From assembly GCF_031583575.1 (NCBI RefSeq), contig NZ_CP134146.1, forward strand, positions 3,100,001 to 3,164,000: a stretch of DNA of 64,000 nucleotides. Direction: 5' to 3'. Made by a program: the position numbers and the translations under genes. Source of the stretch: Thalassotalea nanhaiensis. Lineage in GTDB: Bacteria; Pseudomonadota; Gammaproteobacteria; Enterobacterales; Alteromonadaceae. The notes beneath the pieces are model-generated. The model worked only from the letters and a program-made list of their open reading frames with translations, was not told the origin of the DNA and ran no database searches. Each line of letters begins with the position of its first letter. Within the stretch, counting starts at the first letter, position 1. Below, piece after piece: positions 1 to 9,511 of the stretch.

Positions 1-165
1 CTCATACCATTGCTCGCTGCCATATATTGAGATTAACTCAGGTTTGAAGCACCATTGGTTTTTCGGTAACACCGAAGGCCAGCTAAGGGCGTCAGGGGTT
101 AAAAACTGCTGCTCTGACATTTGCGTTAACTTTTTCAGTTGGGTAGTAAACTTTGCAGTATTCAT
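1..165 (-). CDS. partial CDS, N-terminus of a possible AurF-like diiron oxygenase
   Basis: Only the first 55 codons are in the window; the gene continues past base 1. The ATG at 165 overlaps the stop of the upstream KAS III-like gene by four bases (ATGA), which indicates translational coupling as the last visible gene of this operon. The visible peptide has no signal sequence. It contains W-C-F-K-P-E-L-I-S-I-Y-G-S-E-Q-W-Y, which resembles the start of AurF-like diiron N-oxygenases (a P-E-L-x-S-x-Y-G segment). That resemblance is from memory and weak. The gene is clearly real from its coupling; the function is a guess. Confidence 0.5.
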   Translation of the reverse strand, partial: MNTAKFTTQLKKLTQMSEQQFLTPDALSWPSVLPKNQWCFKPELISIYGSEQWYE

Positions 166-1112
166 ACTTTTTCTACCACCATACATTGCCAATTACTGCC
201 AAACCCTGCCATAAACAGTAATATCAGTTGGCCTTTTTTTATTTTTCCACTGTCATCGAGTTTTGATAGATTAATGATATTGTCAGCGCTGATCACATGG
301 CCTACGTGCGCTAATGACTCAAACCACGCTTTGTCCTCATCAATGCCTAAAAGGGCGGCAAGAATTGACCAAGCTTTAGCATTAGTATTTTGCGGAATAA
401 CCCAGTCGATAGCGTCAATGGGTTTATTTATTTGCATCAGGGTTTCGTTAATTAACTGATGTATATATGAGAAGTAACTGCCCACGGTTTCATCATCACT
501 TGCACATGCCTGTGCACCGTTGGTAATGTGCTTAACCGTTAAAATTCGAAATCCTTGTGGTTTTCTCGACACTAAACAAGCAGCACCACCATCTGAAATT
601 AGATTGTACGCTTGCTCGTAATATGCATTCTCAGGGAAGTTATCAGCGCTAATGCATAGCACGTTGTTAATATTTTCTTCCGCTGCTAAAAAGTTTTTAG
701 CAATGCGAATACTACCTAACATACAAGTACATGCTTGTTGGGTTAAACCAATAACAAAAGCGTTCTCCATGCCAAATTTCACTTGCAGTTTACTGGCAGG
801 AAACACCATTAAATCTTTTACATCTCGACTCTGTTCAAACACTTCATGTTGATGACAGTTAGCATTTTGCGGTAGACAATTTGCGTAAATAATACAGTCA
901 ACGTCAGCCGTATTTATTTTACTATCTTGCAATGCTTTACATGCCAGTTGATATGCGTTTTCATCAGCAGAGCAAACAAAGTGCTGTTCAAATCCAGACG
1001 CTTGCAAAGCTTGAGCTGAAGAAACTAATACACCGGCCTTTTCAGCCTCACGAATTGTTCTTAGCTCAGAGCCCAATGAAGTCCCCAATTGTTGTAAGTA
1101 GGTATCAGTCAT
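162..1112 (-). CDS. beta-ketoacyl-ACP synthase III-like (thiolase-fold) protein with altered catalytic residues
   Basis: 316 aa, about the length of FabH. The fold is indicated by Q-Q-A-C-T-C-M-L-G at 125-133, where Cys128 sits at the nucleophile position, by S-D-G-G-A at 173-177, and by the C-terminal G-F-G-S-N-W at 303-308. Canonical KAS III has a catalytic His in H-Q-A-N; here the segment is I-P-Q-N-T-N, so Gln241 replaces His. The usual catalytic Asn region reads H-V-G-H-V-I-S-A-D-N, placing a His near 272. It therefore probably performs a non-standard acyl transfer or condensation rather than primary fatty-acid initiation. It lies downstream of an acyl-activating ligase and a membrane methyltransferase, and its stop overlaps the next start by four bases. 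Product unknown. Confidence 0.75.
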   Translation of the reverse strand: MTDTYLQQLGTSLGSELRTIREAEKAGVLVSSAQALQASGFEQHFVCSADENAYQLACKALQDSKINTADVDCIIYANCLPQNANCHQHEVFEQSRDVKDLMVFPASKLQVKFGMENAFVIGLTQQACTCMLGSIRIAKNFLAAEENINNVLCISADNFPENAYYEQAYNLISDGGAACLVSRKPQGFRILTVKHITNGAQACASDDETVGSYFSYIHQLINETLMQINKPIDAIDWVIPQNTNAKAWSILAALLGIDEDKAWFESLAHVGHVISADNIINLSKLDDSGKIKKGQLILLFMAGFGSNWQCMVVEKV

Positions 1113-1121
1113 AGTTACCTC

Positions 1122-1688
1122 TTATGGCAACTTAGCAGGGATAAAACGGCCAGTAGTGCTCATATACCCTTGGTACTTGCTACCAAATACTTGAGTTAAT
1201 CGCGTCTCTTCACGTTTAGCTGTTAGTGTTAGGACAATACAGCTATAAACGCAGCACCCTAAAATCAAATAGTGTGGAAATAACAGTAAGCTTGCACAAA
1301 ATGCTAAGAAAAATGCAGAATAAAACGGATGTCTTATTCTTTTATATGGTCCCCAAGTGACCAACTCTTGTGGCTGATCATTTACTTGATGCCATAACGC
1401 CGGTTTAAACTCATGCGCATGTATTGTGCTTGCGATAAGACCGATTGAAGCAATACTAAATAATGCCGCGCAGATTTGAGCTAATTCAAACCACAGTTGT
1501 GAGGGATATTTTAAGCTCGTTAACATGCCAACAAAACCCAAAATTAACACCACAACCACAACCAAAAACGGTAATGCCGTGCAACACCATTTTAGATTAA
1601 ACGAACCATCACGACGGAATATGATTAACGGTAAGCTGGCAATTAAAGCGAAATTGCTCATTACCAAAGTGAAAGATACGGTATCCAT
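1122..1688 (-). CDS. ICMT-family (PEMT/NnrU-like) integral-membrane methyltransferase
   Basis: 188 aa with four to five hydrophobic segments (about 5-23, 38-58, 70-88, 124-156). The signature of isoprenylcysteine carboxyl methyltransferase-type enzymes is near the C-terminus: G-P-Y-K-R-I-R-H-P-F-Y at 113-123 and K-R-E-E-T-R-L at 158-164, followed by F-G-x-x-Y-x-x-Y. These residues bind SAM and line the active site in this family. Bacterial members methylate diverse small lipophilic acids or lipids, so the substrate cannot be named. Its start overlaps the stop of the ligase gene (TAATG), so it is the second gene of the operon. Confidence 0.85.
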   Translation of the reverse strand: MDTVSFTLVMSNFALIASLPLIIFRRDGSFNLKWCCTALPFLVVVVVLILGFVGMLTSLKYPSQLWFELAQICAALFSIASIGLIASTIHAHEFKPALWHQVNDQPQELVTWGPYKRIRHPFYSAFFLAFCASLLLFPHYLILGCCVYSCIVLTLTAKREETRLTQVFGSKYQGYMSTTGRFIPAKLP

Positions 1689-3514
1689 TATTCGACCTCC
1701 TTCTGTTGAGCGTGTTGTTGCACAATTTGTTCAACCTGTATGCGTTTAATTTTTCTTGTAGTTGAACGAGGTAAATCTTGCGAAAGTACAATAACGATAT
1801 TAGGTCGCTTCCAACGTGCAAGCGTCTCACTTTTTTGTTCAATAATGTCTGTGAGTCTGTGCTCAAGTGCATGTTTGTTTTGATTTAGCTCTGCAATTAA
1901 TTCATCACTTGCCACAACAACAGCACACACTTGTAACCGGCCTTTATTGATTCCTTTATTGGCCGTTAAAGCGACCACACAACCCTCTTTAATATCAGGA
2001 TGAGCAAATAACTGTGGCTCTATCTGTTCAGGTTGTAAATTTTGGCCGTCGGCTAAAACAATGGTATTTTTCTTTCGACCGGTTACATAAAGAAAACCTT
2101 TTTTGTCGATATAACCCAAGTCACCAGTGTGTAACCAGCCCTGGGGATCAATTGTTTGCGCCGTTAATGTTTGATCATCAAAATAACCTGCCATCACATG
2201 ATGACCGCGAGTAAGAATTTCACCAACAGCATAAGTATCTAATTGATTCTTTTTGTCTATTTTTACTTCACAGCCAGGTAGTGGTTTACCTACTGAACCA
2301 TAACGATTTTTATAGGGAGTATTGGCACTGATCACCGGGCTCGTTTCTGTCATACCGTAGCCTTGATATATGGTAAAACCAAGGTTGGTAAAAAACTGCA
2401 ATGTGGCTTTATCCAGTGGCGCCCCGCCGCAAACAAAATGTTTAAACTTATCGCCAAATTGCTGATGAATTTGATGAAACAATCGTTTTCTTACAATGGT
2501 TGGTAAATATCGGCTTGTATGAAAAAGCGCCTTAAACAATAACTGTTTCGCTTTTGGCTGTTGCGCAACCTTTTGTAAAATAGATTTTTTCATTAATGAT
2601 AAAAACAGCGGTACTGCAATTAAGAAAGTTGCATTTTGAGTACGCATGGTTTTTAAAAGATCTTCAGGAATTAAGCTATTTAGATAACACACATGCCCAC
2701 CACCCCACAGTACACCTAATAAGCCTGCTGATAATTCTAATAAATGATGTAAGGGTAATATCGATACACATACTTCTGCGCCATCGGTTTTCATTAGTCG
2801 ATTTAAATTTTCGACCTGACCGACAATATTTCGATAGGTAATTTCGACACCTTTAAACTTTCCTGTCGTGCCCGAGGTGTAGCAAATCACTGCTTTACTG
2901 TTTAATTTAACTCGATGGTGATATTTACTAAACGATGTGACCGATGATTCAAGTGTGGTTAAATGCGCTTTATAACACTCAAGTTCAATAACAAAGTTAA
3001 TGGTATTGAGTTGCTTTTGCAGCGTTACCCCTGTTGTAAACATGTGAGTAGACGCAATTAGCGCCTTAGGTTTTGCATCGTTTAAAATTAACAGTAATTC
3101 CACTTCTGTTAATTGTGGGTCAACTGGTACCACAATAGCACCGCAAGAAAGAATGGCTAAAAATGCGATAGCCCAATGTGGACGCGCTTCACTTAATAAT
3201 GCAATTCGATCTGATCTGCGAACCCCTTTTGCTAAAAGTAATTTAGAAAACTGCTTTACTTCCTCAGACAGCTCGGCATAGGTGAATTGATCTTCAACAT
3301 TTATCTCACCACCTAGCAAATGGCCCGATAAAGCTACTTGTGTGGAATATTCATTTGCCTTAGCTTGCAAAGTAGCAGCAACATCAACTTTAAATTCTGC
3401 TTGCGAGTACTGCTCTAGCCTGTCTACCAATAATGCTGTTTTCATGATTTCACCTTTTTCCAATAAGCCAATGCTCATTTTGAAAGTTCGATAGAGATCA
3501 AATTTTTTAGTCAA
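1688..3514 (-). CDS. AMP-dependent acyl-CoA synthetase / acyl-AMP ligase
   Basis: 608 aa of the ANL superfamily, which activates a carboxylate with ATP to an acyl-adenylate and usually passes it to CoA or a carrier protein. Visible motifs: Y-T-S-G-T-T-G-K at 212-219 (phosphate loop), Y-G-M-T-E-T-S-P at 386-393, T-G-D-L-G at 463-467, G-R-K-K at 479-482 and a C-terminal R-K-I-K with candidate catalytic Lys588. First gene of the minus-strand operon. The start is uncertain: a TTG at 3514 has a strong AAAGGAG eight bases upstream, while an ATG 23 codons later has AAGGTG. The longer form adds residues not needed for the fold. The substrate is probably a fatty or aromatic acid used by the KAS III-like neighbour. 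Confidence 0.9.
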   Translation of the reverse strand: MTKKFDLYRTFKMSIGLLEKGEIMKTALLVDRLEQYSQAEFKVDVAATLQAKANEYSTQVALSGHLLGGEINVEDQFTYAELSEEVKQFSKLLLAKGVRRSDRIALLSEARPHWAIAFLAILSCGAIVVPVDPQLTEVELLLILNDAKPKALIASTHMFTTGVTLQKQLNTINFVIELECYKAHLTTLESSVTSFSKYHHRVKLNSKAVICYTSGTTGKFKGVEITYRNIVGQVENLNRLMKTDGAEVCVSILPLHHLLELSAGLLGVLWGGGHVCYLNSLIPEDLLKTMRTQNATFLIAVPLFLSLMKKSILQKVAQQPKAKQLLFKALFHTSRYLPTIVRKRLFHQIHQQFGDKFKHFVCGGAPLDKATLQFFTNLGFTIYQGYGMTETSPVISANTPYKNRYGSVGKPLPGCEVKIDKKNQLDTYAVGEILTRGHHVMAGYFDDQTLTAQTIDPQGWLHTGDLGYIDKKGFLYVTGRKKNTIVLADGQNLQPEQIEPQLFAHPDIKEGCVVALTANKGINKGRLQVCAVVVASDELIAELNQNKHALEHRLTDIIEQKSETLARWKRPNIVIVLSQDLPRSTTRKIKRIQVEQIVQQHAQQKEVE

Positions 3515-4046
3515 AATTTAATCTCCTTTTAATCAATGTTCAGTATTAAGGTGCAGAATTTGCGCCATATACACAAAACAACCTAAGCAATTGTTTTTAA
3601 TAGATTATTTAAATATCAGTATTAAAACAACCAATAACTCAAAGTACATTTATGTATTTAAAACAAACATAAATGTCTTTTTCATTACAACAATCCATCA
3701 CTCTATTCGCTATTTCTTCTAGCGCAGCAGTTAGCCACAAAGTATTAATCAACTTGTTCATACAATTTTGCATAACGACATAGCATTTATGTACAACAAA
3801 AATTATTTACTCAATTCTAACCAATCATTTAATCCTTTTATAAAACAACACATTAACAAGGATTGTAAAATCGGTTCAGTTCTTGCTCCTAGGTATTACT
3901 AGTGAAATGCATTTTGTAAAACTTACAAAATCAAAGTAGCTAAGAAGGTAATTTGATCAATAAAGCGTAGTTGAACTTTTGATGTTTTGCTTTCTGACAA
4001 TTCCGCGAGAAGACTCCGGAAAACTAACCAATTGGAGACAACACTG
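3515..4046. promoter_or_regulatory. divergent intergenic region, 532 bp
   Basis: AT-rich non-coding DNA between the ligase operon (leftward) and the secreted hydrolase gene (rightward). It should hold both promoters. I see no convincing operator, riboswitch or repeat. A 20-codon extension of the hydrolase frame begins at 3987, but it lacks a signal peptide and is probably not translated. Confidence 0.4.
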
Positions 4047-5354
4047 ATGAAAACGTTAATAATTGCGGCAGTTTTTATAAGCTTTACCGCGACAACCAAC
4101 GCAGGCAGCACATACTTTATCGATCAAACTAAACTGCCATTTACAGCGTTACCAAATGCAACAGCATATTGGGGAGTACACACAAATGCCGGTTATCATA
4201 TAGAAGTACCAGATAACTGGAATGGCGAGCTGGTAGTTTGGGCACACGGATTCAGAGGTTTTGCTGAAAATGAGCTTACTGTAGATAACCACCCAATGCG
4301 TCACTTTTTAATTGCGCAGGGGTATGCTTGGGCAGCTTCGTCATACAGCAGAAATAATTACGATGTGACCACAGCAGTACAAGACACCTTAGCTTTACTT
4401 AAAAGATTCAATGGTATTGTAGCAAGACCAGATAAAATCTATATGACAGGCTTATCAATGGGGGGCCATATTACAGCGGTTATTATTGAACAATTTCCTA
4501 ATTTATTTGCAGGTGCTATGCCAATCTGTGGCGCCGTTGGCGATTATGAATCCTTTGATTTCATTTTAGACTTCAACCTGGCAGCGCAGCAGCTTGGTAC
4601 TGGTTCTTCGGTATTCCCGGTAGAGCCTTTTACTTATGTAACAGCAACAGTACCCAGCATTAAAGCGAATCTAGAATCAGCGCCAAATATGTGGCCAACA
4701 GGATTAAATCAAAAAGGGGAAAACTTGAAAAACCTTGTAATGATGCGTTCTGGAGGTGACCGTCCAAACTTTGACAGTGCTTGGTATTACTGGAATACGT
4801 TTAGAAATATTGTAACGGGTCCTGGCAACTTCCTATTTGATCTGGGTTTAAGTGATGGCGTAATGCCAAGAAACCCTGGCAGTACCGTTGAAAACATCGA
4901 TGTTGTATATCAGTTTGATACAGATCCAGAGCTTAGCGCTGAAGAACAAGCGTTTAATGATGCCGTATTTAGAATTGCCTTGGCGCCACAAAGCAAAAAT
5001 CCAAATGGTTTATCACAGGTACCAGTGATTAGTGGCAACTTGCCAATTCCAGTTTTAACAATGCACAACATCGGCGATTTATATGCTCCCATTAATAATG
5101 AAATTGCCTATGCCACCAAAGTTAAACAACAAGGTAAACAAGACTTACTTGTCACTCGCGCTTATAAAGGTGTTGTTCACTGTGACTTCACCGCAAGTGA
5201 AATGGTATCGTCATTTTTAGACCTGGTTGACTGGGTTGAAAACGGCAATAAGCCTGCTGGTGATGATTTCTTAGATGCAAGCAATGTAGCTGCTGATGAT
5301 TTTGGTTGTCAGTTTACCGATGGAGATCATTTATTAGGTGCAACTTGTCCATAA
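4047..5354 (+). CDS. secreted alpha/beta hydrolase (esterase/peptidase-like)
   Basis: 435 aa from the ATG at 4047, chosen because GGAG lies nine bases upstream and the protein then begins with a typical Sec signal peptide (M-K-T-L-I-I-A-A-V-F, cleavage near T-N-A-G). The alpha/beta hydrolase fold is shown by H-G-F-R-G (about 67-71, oxyanion strand) and the nucleophile elbow G-L-S-M-G-G (135-140, Ser137). A candidate catalytic His is in V-V-H-C-D-F near the C-terminus. Paired cysteines there suggest a disulfide, consistent with export to the periplasm or outside. It appears monocistronic, with a strong terminator after it. The substrate (ester, peptide or polymer) cannot be told from sequence. 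Confidence 0.8.
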   Translation: MKTLIIAAVFISFTATTNAGSTYFIDQTKLPFTALPNATAYWGVHTNAGYHIEVPDNWNGELVVWAHGFRGFAENELTVDNHPMRHFLIAQGYAWAASSYSRNNYDVTTAVQDTLALLKRFNGIVARPDKIYMTGLSMGGHITAVIIEQFPNLFAGAMPICGAVGDYESFDFILDFNLAAQQLGTGSSVFPVEPFTYVTATVPSIKANLESAPNMWPTGLNQKGENLKNLVMMRSGGDRPNFDSAWYYWNTFRNIVTGPGNFLFDLGLSDGVMPRNPGSTVENIDVVYQFDTDPELSAEEQAFNDAVFRIALAPQSKNPNGLSQVPVISGNLPIPVLTMHNIGDLYAPINNEIAYATKVKQQGKQDLLVTRAYKGVVHCDFTASEMVSSFLDLVDWVENGNKPAGDDFLDASNVAADDFGCQFTDGDHLLGATCP

Positions 5355-5383
5355 TAAAAAGCCTAAAAATAAATTACACCATT

Positions 5384-5411
5384 AAAGCCTGGCTGAGCCA
5401 GGCTTTTGTTT
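5384..5411 (+). terminator. intrinsic terminator after the hydrolase gene
   Basis: Perfect stem AGCCTGGC / GCCAGGCT (5386-5393 and 5397-5404) with a TGA loop, followed by TTTGTTTTG. It ends the hydrolase transcript. The remaining bases to 5719 show no gene and should contain the tldD promoter. Confidence 0.85.
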
Positions 5412-5719
5412 TGCTTCGAATATATAAAATAGACTGGTATACCTACTTGCACATCTATTTTTTTTAATTGCATGGAACTTGCGGCTAAGTTGAGCTCGCT
5501 TTTTAAAACCAGCCCCCCATACACAATTTGTTACGTTTCAACTTTTATCTGCTTCAATTGCTGTGCTAACGTCGTATTATAAAATAATTAGCACCTTGAT
5601 TTAGCAAAATTTAACTGCTAATTATATTAGCTTAAGAATTTAAAAGTTCCCTCTGCTCAATAGCTTACCTTAAAGTAGCGATGAGCCGTTATTAACATTC
5701 AACTGATAAAGGTCAGAAG

Positions 5720-7348
5720 ATGGATAGACGTAATTTTATTAAATTTTCTGGTATCGGCATGGGTGCAATTGCCTTACCGATGACAGGAAACATAGTATCT
5801 GCAGCAGAAATGCTTGATACCCCAATGGACGTAGCTTACAAAAAGAAAATGGCAGATATTGCTTTAAATGCAGCAAAATCGATTGGTGCCACATATTGTG
5901 ATGTTCGTATCGGTCGCTATTTAAATGAGTTTGTAACTTGTCGTGAAAAGCGCGTGGACAATATTGTTAATACCGAATCTGCAGGTATTGGCATAAGAGT
6001 AATTGCGAATGGCACATGGGGCTTTGCATCTACCTCAAATATGACTCCTGACAGTATTGCTAAAACAGCTAAACAAGCAGTTGCTATTGCCAAGGCGAAC
6101 TCTAAGTTTCAAACCGTTCCAGTACAACTGGCACCAGTTAAAGGTGTAGGCGAACAAAGTTGGAAAACACCAATTACAAAAAATGCTTTTGAAATTCCTA
6201 CCAAACAAAAAACAGAGTTACTGCTGGATGTAAACGCTGCTGCGATGGCAAATGGCGCTAATTACATAACATCTGTACTGTTTCTGGTAAACGAACAAAA
6301 GTATTTTGCATCTTCAGATGGCTCGTATATCGATCAAGATGTGCATCGATTATGGGCACCATTCTTCGCTACCGCTGTTGGTAAATCAGGCTTTAAACAA
6401 AGAACAGGTTTAGGCAATCCAGTAGGTATGGGGTTTGAATACTTAGACGGTAAAAAAGAAGATAAGATATATGTACAAGGCGCAAATGTAGGCTATAAAA
6501 ATTCTTACGATATTATCGAAGATGCGGCAAATGCCGGTAAGCAGCTACAAGCCAAGCTAAAAGCACGTTCGGTAGAACCAGGCAAATACGATCTAGTATT
6601 AGATCCGGCTCATTTAATGTTAACCATTCATGAGTCCGTTGGTCACCCGCTGGAGCTGGACCGAGTATTAGGTTACGAAGCCAACTATGCTGGTACCAGC
6701 TTTGCCACACTGGATAAATGGCGCTCGAAAAAATTCCAATACGGTTCAGACATTGTTAATTTAGTCGCTGATAAAACCCAAGTGGGCTCACTTGGTCATG
6801 TTGGTTATGATGATGAAGGTGTTAAAACCAAAGAATGGGATCTGGTTAAAGATGGCATTTTAGTGAACTACCAAGCCACACGTGATCAGGTTCACATGAT
6901 AGATCAAAAAGAATCGCACGGGTGTAGTTATTCACAAAGCTGGCGCGACGTACAGTTTCAACGTATGCCTAACGTATCATTAAAACCAAACGAAAAGGAT
7001 CTAAGTGCTGACGACATCATTAAAGATGTAGAAGATGGCATTTATATTGCCGGTCGAGGTTCTTTCTCAATAGATCAACAACGCTATAACTTCCAATTTG
7101 GTGGACAGTTATTCTATGAAATCAAAAATGGTAAAATTACTGAACAAATTGAAGATGTTGCTTACCAGTCGAATACCCAAGAGTTCTGGAACAGTTGTGC
7201 CAGCCTTGCCGGTAAATCTGATTATCGCGTAGGCGGCTCGTTCTTTGATGGTAAAGGTCAACCTTCGCAAGTAAGTGCCGTGTCTCACGGGTGTCCAACA
7301 ACGCGCTTTAATAACGTCAACGTTATTAATACAGCACGTAAAGTTTAA
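5720..7348 (+). CDS. tldD-like: TldD-family zinc metallopeptidase, Tat-exported
   Basis: 542 aa. The N-terminus D-R-R-N-F-I-K-F-S-G followed by a hydrophobic stretch and V-S-A-A is a Tat signal peptide, whereas E. coli TldD is cytoplasmic. The metal site H-E-S-V-G-H is at 304-309, and a C-terminal Cys493 (N-S-C-A-S-L) aligns with the third zinc ligand of TldD. The usual enzyme is a TldD/TldE heterodimer that degrades unfolded peptides in its chamber. The partner gene follows after about 30 bases. Export in folded form by Tat would place a TldD/E-type protease in the periplasm or on the outer face of the inner membrane. The assignment to the family is firm; the location is inferred from the signal. 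Confidence 0.9.
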   Translation: MDRRNFIKFSGIGMGAIALPMTGNIVSAAEMLDTPMDVAYKKKMADIALNAAKSIGATYCDVRIGRYLNEFVTCREKRVDNIVNTESAGIGIRVIANGTWGFASTSNMTPDSIAKTAKQAVAIAKANSKFQTVPVQLAPVKGVGEQSWKTPITKNAFEIPTKQKTELLLDVNAAAMANGANYITSVLFLVNEQKYFASSDGSYIDQDVHRLWAPFFATAVGKSGFKQRTGLGNPVGMGFEYLDGKKEDKIYVQGANVGYKNSYDIIEDAANAGKQLQAKLKARSVEPGKYDLVLDPAHLMLTIHESVGHPLELDRVLGYEANYAGTSFATLDKWRSKKFQYGSDIVNLVADKTQVGSLGHVGYDDEGVKTKEWDLVKDGILVNYQATRDQVHMIDQKESHGCSYSQSWRDVQFQRMPNVSLKPNEKDLSADDIIKDVEDGIYIAGRGSFSIDQQRYNFQFGGQLFYEIKNGKITEQIEDVAYQSNTQEFWNSCASLAGKSDYRVGGSFFDGKGQPSQVSAVSHGCPTTRFNNVNVINTARKV

Positions 7349-7381
7349 TTTGGACAAATCTACTAATTTTGGAGGTAAATG

Positions 7382-8728
7382 ATGACGATTTTATCAGAAC
7401 AACAAGCAAAAAAATTATTAACAAAAGTACTTAAATATTCAAAAGCCGAGAGCTGTGAATGTAATTTAAGTGGTCAATTAAGCGGTAATATTCGCTATGC
7501 AAGAAATACGGTAAGTACTGCTGGCCAAGTGAGTGACATCACTTTGGCAGTGCAATCAACCAATGGATTGAAAACCGGTGTGGCAACCATTAATGAATTT
7601 GATGATGCATCAATTTTAAAAGTAGTACGCCGCTCAGAAGAGTTAGCATCTTTGGCGCCTGACAATCCTGAAACTATGCCATTATTTGGCCCACAAAAAT
7701 ATATCAAAACCAAAAGCTACTTTGATTCAACCGCCAGCGTTACTCCAGAGGATAGAGCGCAAGCGGCAGAAGATAGTATTGCACCGTCGAAGAAAAACAA
7801 ACTAATTTCATCAGGTTTTTTAAACGAGACAGTAGCGTTTGAAGCAATCATCAACAATAAAGGGTTGTTTGCTTACAATACTGCCACTAACGTTGAATTT
7901 ACGGTAACTATTCGCACAGAAGATGGTACTGGTTCAGGTTGGGTTACTCGTGACTTTAGTGATTACTCTAAACTTGATACCGCCGAAGCATCACAGGTTG
8001 CTATTCAGAAATCTATGGGTTCGGTTGACGCCAAGGCTATGGAGCCTGGTAAATATACGGTTATTTTAGAGCCCGCGGCAAGTATTGATCTATTAAGAAA
8101 TATGGCATTTTCAATGGATCAACGTAGCGCCGATGAAGGTCGAAGCTTTATGAGCAAAAAGCCTGAAGAAGGTAAAGAAGGCGGTCCTACCAATAAACTT
8201 GGCGAAAAAATGTTTGATCAACGAGTAAACATGTACTCTGATCCAACTCATCCGGATGTTCCTACAGCGCCATTTGCCAATGATGGGCATAGTGTCGGCA
8301 GAACAGATTGGATTAAAGACGGTAAAGTGGTCAACATGCCAAATACGCCATATTGGGCTAATAAAACCGGGGTAGATTACAAACCAACAACTGCCAGTGG
8401 ATTGCAATTTATCATGGAAGGTGGCACGGAATCGCTTGAAGAGATGATCAAAAACACCCGACGTGGCATTTTAGTGACACGCCTTTGGTATATTCGTCAA
8501 CTCGATCCGCAGTCTTTGCTCTATACCGGCTTAACTCGTGACGGTACGTTTTATATTGAAAACGGTAAAATTAAATACCCAATTAAAAACTTCCGCTTTA
8601 ACGAAAGCCCAATCATCATGTTAAACAACATTGAAGCTATGGGTAAACCACAGCGTATTAATGGCTGTATGGTACCTACGATGAAAATTCGTGACTTTAC
8701 CTTTAGCAGTTTATCTGACGCAGTATAA
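7382..8728 (+). CDS. tldE-like: TldE/PmbA-family partner of TldD
   Basis: 449 aa (448 if the second of two tandem ATGs is used). The second ATG at 7382 is preferred because GGAGG is then six bases upstream rather than three. It has no H-E-x-x-x-H motif, as expected for the non-catalytic subunit of the heterodimer. The C-terminal part has the R-L-W-Y-I-R-Q-L-D-P-Q-S-L-L-Y-T-G-L-T-R segment typical of the family. Unlike its TldD neighbour, no signal peptide is visible; it may travel with TldD by hitch-hiking through Tat, or the complex may form differently. An intrinsic terminator follows. Confidence 0.88.
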   Translation: MTILSEQQAKKLLTKVLKYSKAESCECNLSGQLSGNIRYARNTVSTAGQVSDITLAVQSTNGLKTGVATINEFDDASILKVVRRSEELASLAPDNPETMPLFGPQKYIKTKSYFDSTASVTPEDRAQAAEDSIAPSKKNKLISSGFLNETVAFEAIINNKGLFAYNTATNVEFTVTIRTEDGTGSGWVTRDFSDYSKLDTAEASQVAIQKSMGSVDAKAMEPGKYTVILEPAASIDLLRNMAFSMDQRSADEGRSFMSKKPEEGKEGGPTNKLGEKMFDQRVNMYSDPTHPDVPTAPFANDGHSVGRTDWIKDGKVVNMPNTPYWANKTGVDYKPTTASGLQFIMEGGTESLEEMIKNTRRGILVTRLWYIRQLDPQSLLYTGLTRDGTFYIENGKIKYPIKNFRFNESPIIMLNNIEAMGKPQRINGCMVPTMKIRDFTFSSLSDAV

Positions 8729-8743
8729 AAGTAACTGGGAAAA

Positions 8744-8771
8744 ACACCATAGCCTTGCTATGGTGTTTTTT
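8744..8771 (+). terminator. intrinsic terminator between tldE-like and DUF4159 genes
   Basis: Stem ACACCATAGC / GCTATGGTGT (8744-8753 and 8757-8766) with loop CTT, then a T run. Only about 30 bases remain before the next start, so the downstream genes either depend on read-through or on a promoter overlapping this hairpin. Confidence 0.85.
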
Positions 8772-8800
8772 ACGTTCATTGGTTTAAATAACTGTAAAAT

Positions 8801-9499
8801 ATGAATAGACGTTCATTCATTAAAAGTTTAACTCTTACCCCTATTGCCGCATCGCTGTTAACTTCTTATAAGGTTATGGCAACCGATTATGACTTTTACT
8901 TTACCCGGTTAAGTTACGAATCTGGAGATTGGGAGGTAGATGAACGTATGCCCTCAAACGTGCTCAACTCATTAATTGAATACACTACTATAAAGGTTGA
9001 CCTGACTGAACGAGTCATTGCCTTAGCTGACGAAGCGATGTTGTCTTCGCCCTTTTGCTATCTTGCTGGCCATCGTTTAGTGCAGTTTAATATGGATGAA
9101 AAACAAAATTTTAAACGTTATGTTGAAAATGGCGGTTTTATCTTTGTTGATGATTGTAACCACGACATAGATGGTTTATTTGCCCGTAGCTTTGAACAAC
9201 AGATGGCAGAAATGTTTGGCAGTGAAGCATTAAAGAAAATCCCCAATAATCACCCCATTTATACCTCATTTTTTGAATTTGATGGGCCTCCAAATACCGG
9301 CTTGGAGTTAAATGGTTGGGGCGATGATTTAGTTCACGATTACCTAAAAGCAATTGAAATTAATGGTCGTATTGCTGTGCTTTATAGTAATAAAGATTTA
9401 GGTTGTGAATGGGATTATGACTTTAGAAACAAACGTTGGTTAGCAAAAGACAATACCCGCTTTGCTGTAAATATAGTCGTTTATGCAATGACCGCTTAA
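8801..9499 (+). CDS. DUF4159-family protein with Tat signal
   Basis: 232 aa. The N-terminus M-N-R-R-S-F-I-K-S-L-T is a second Tat-type leader in this locus. After it, Y-F-T-R-L-S-Y-E-S-G-D-W and the F-V-D-D-C-N-H-D segment match the DUF4159 family, which has a class I glutamine-amidotransferase-like fold and is often found with MoxR/DUF58/BatA genes. Its role is not established. It starts 30 bases after a terminator and is 12 bases upstream of the MoxR gene, so it is probably the first gene of the MoxR operon. Confidence 0.8.
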   Translation: MNRRSFIKSLTLTPIAASLLTSYKVMATDYDFYFTRLSYESGDWEVDERMPSNVLNSLIEYTTIKVDLTERVIALADEAMLSSPFCYLAGHRLVQFNMDEKQNFKRYVENGGFIFVDDCNHDIDGLFARSFEQQMAEMFGSEALKKIPNNHPIYTSFFEFDGPPNTGLELNGWGDDLVHDYLKAIEINGRIAVLYSNKDLGCEWDYDFRNKRWLAKDNTRFAVNIVVYAMTA

Positions 9500-9511
9500 T
9501 AGAGAAAAATC

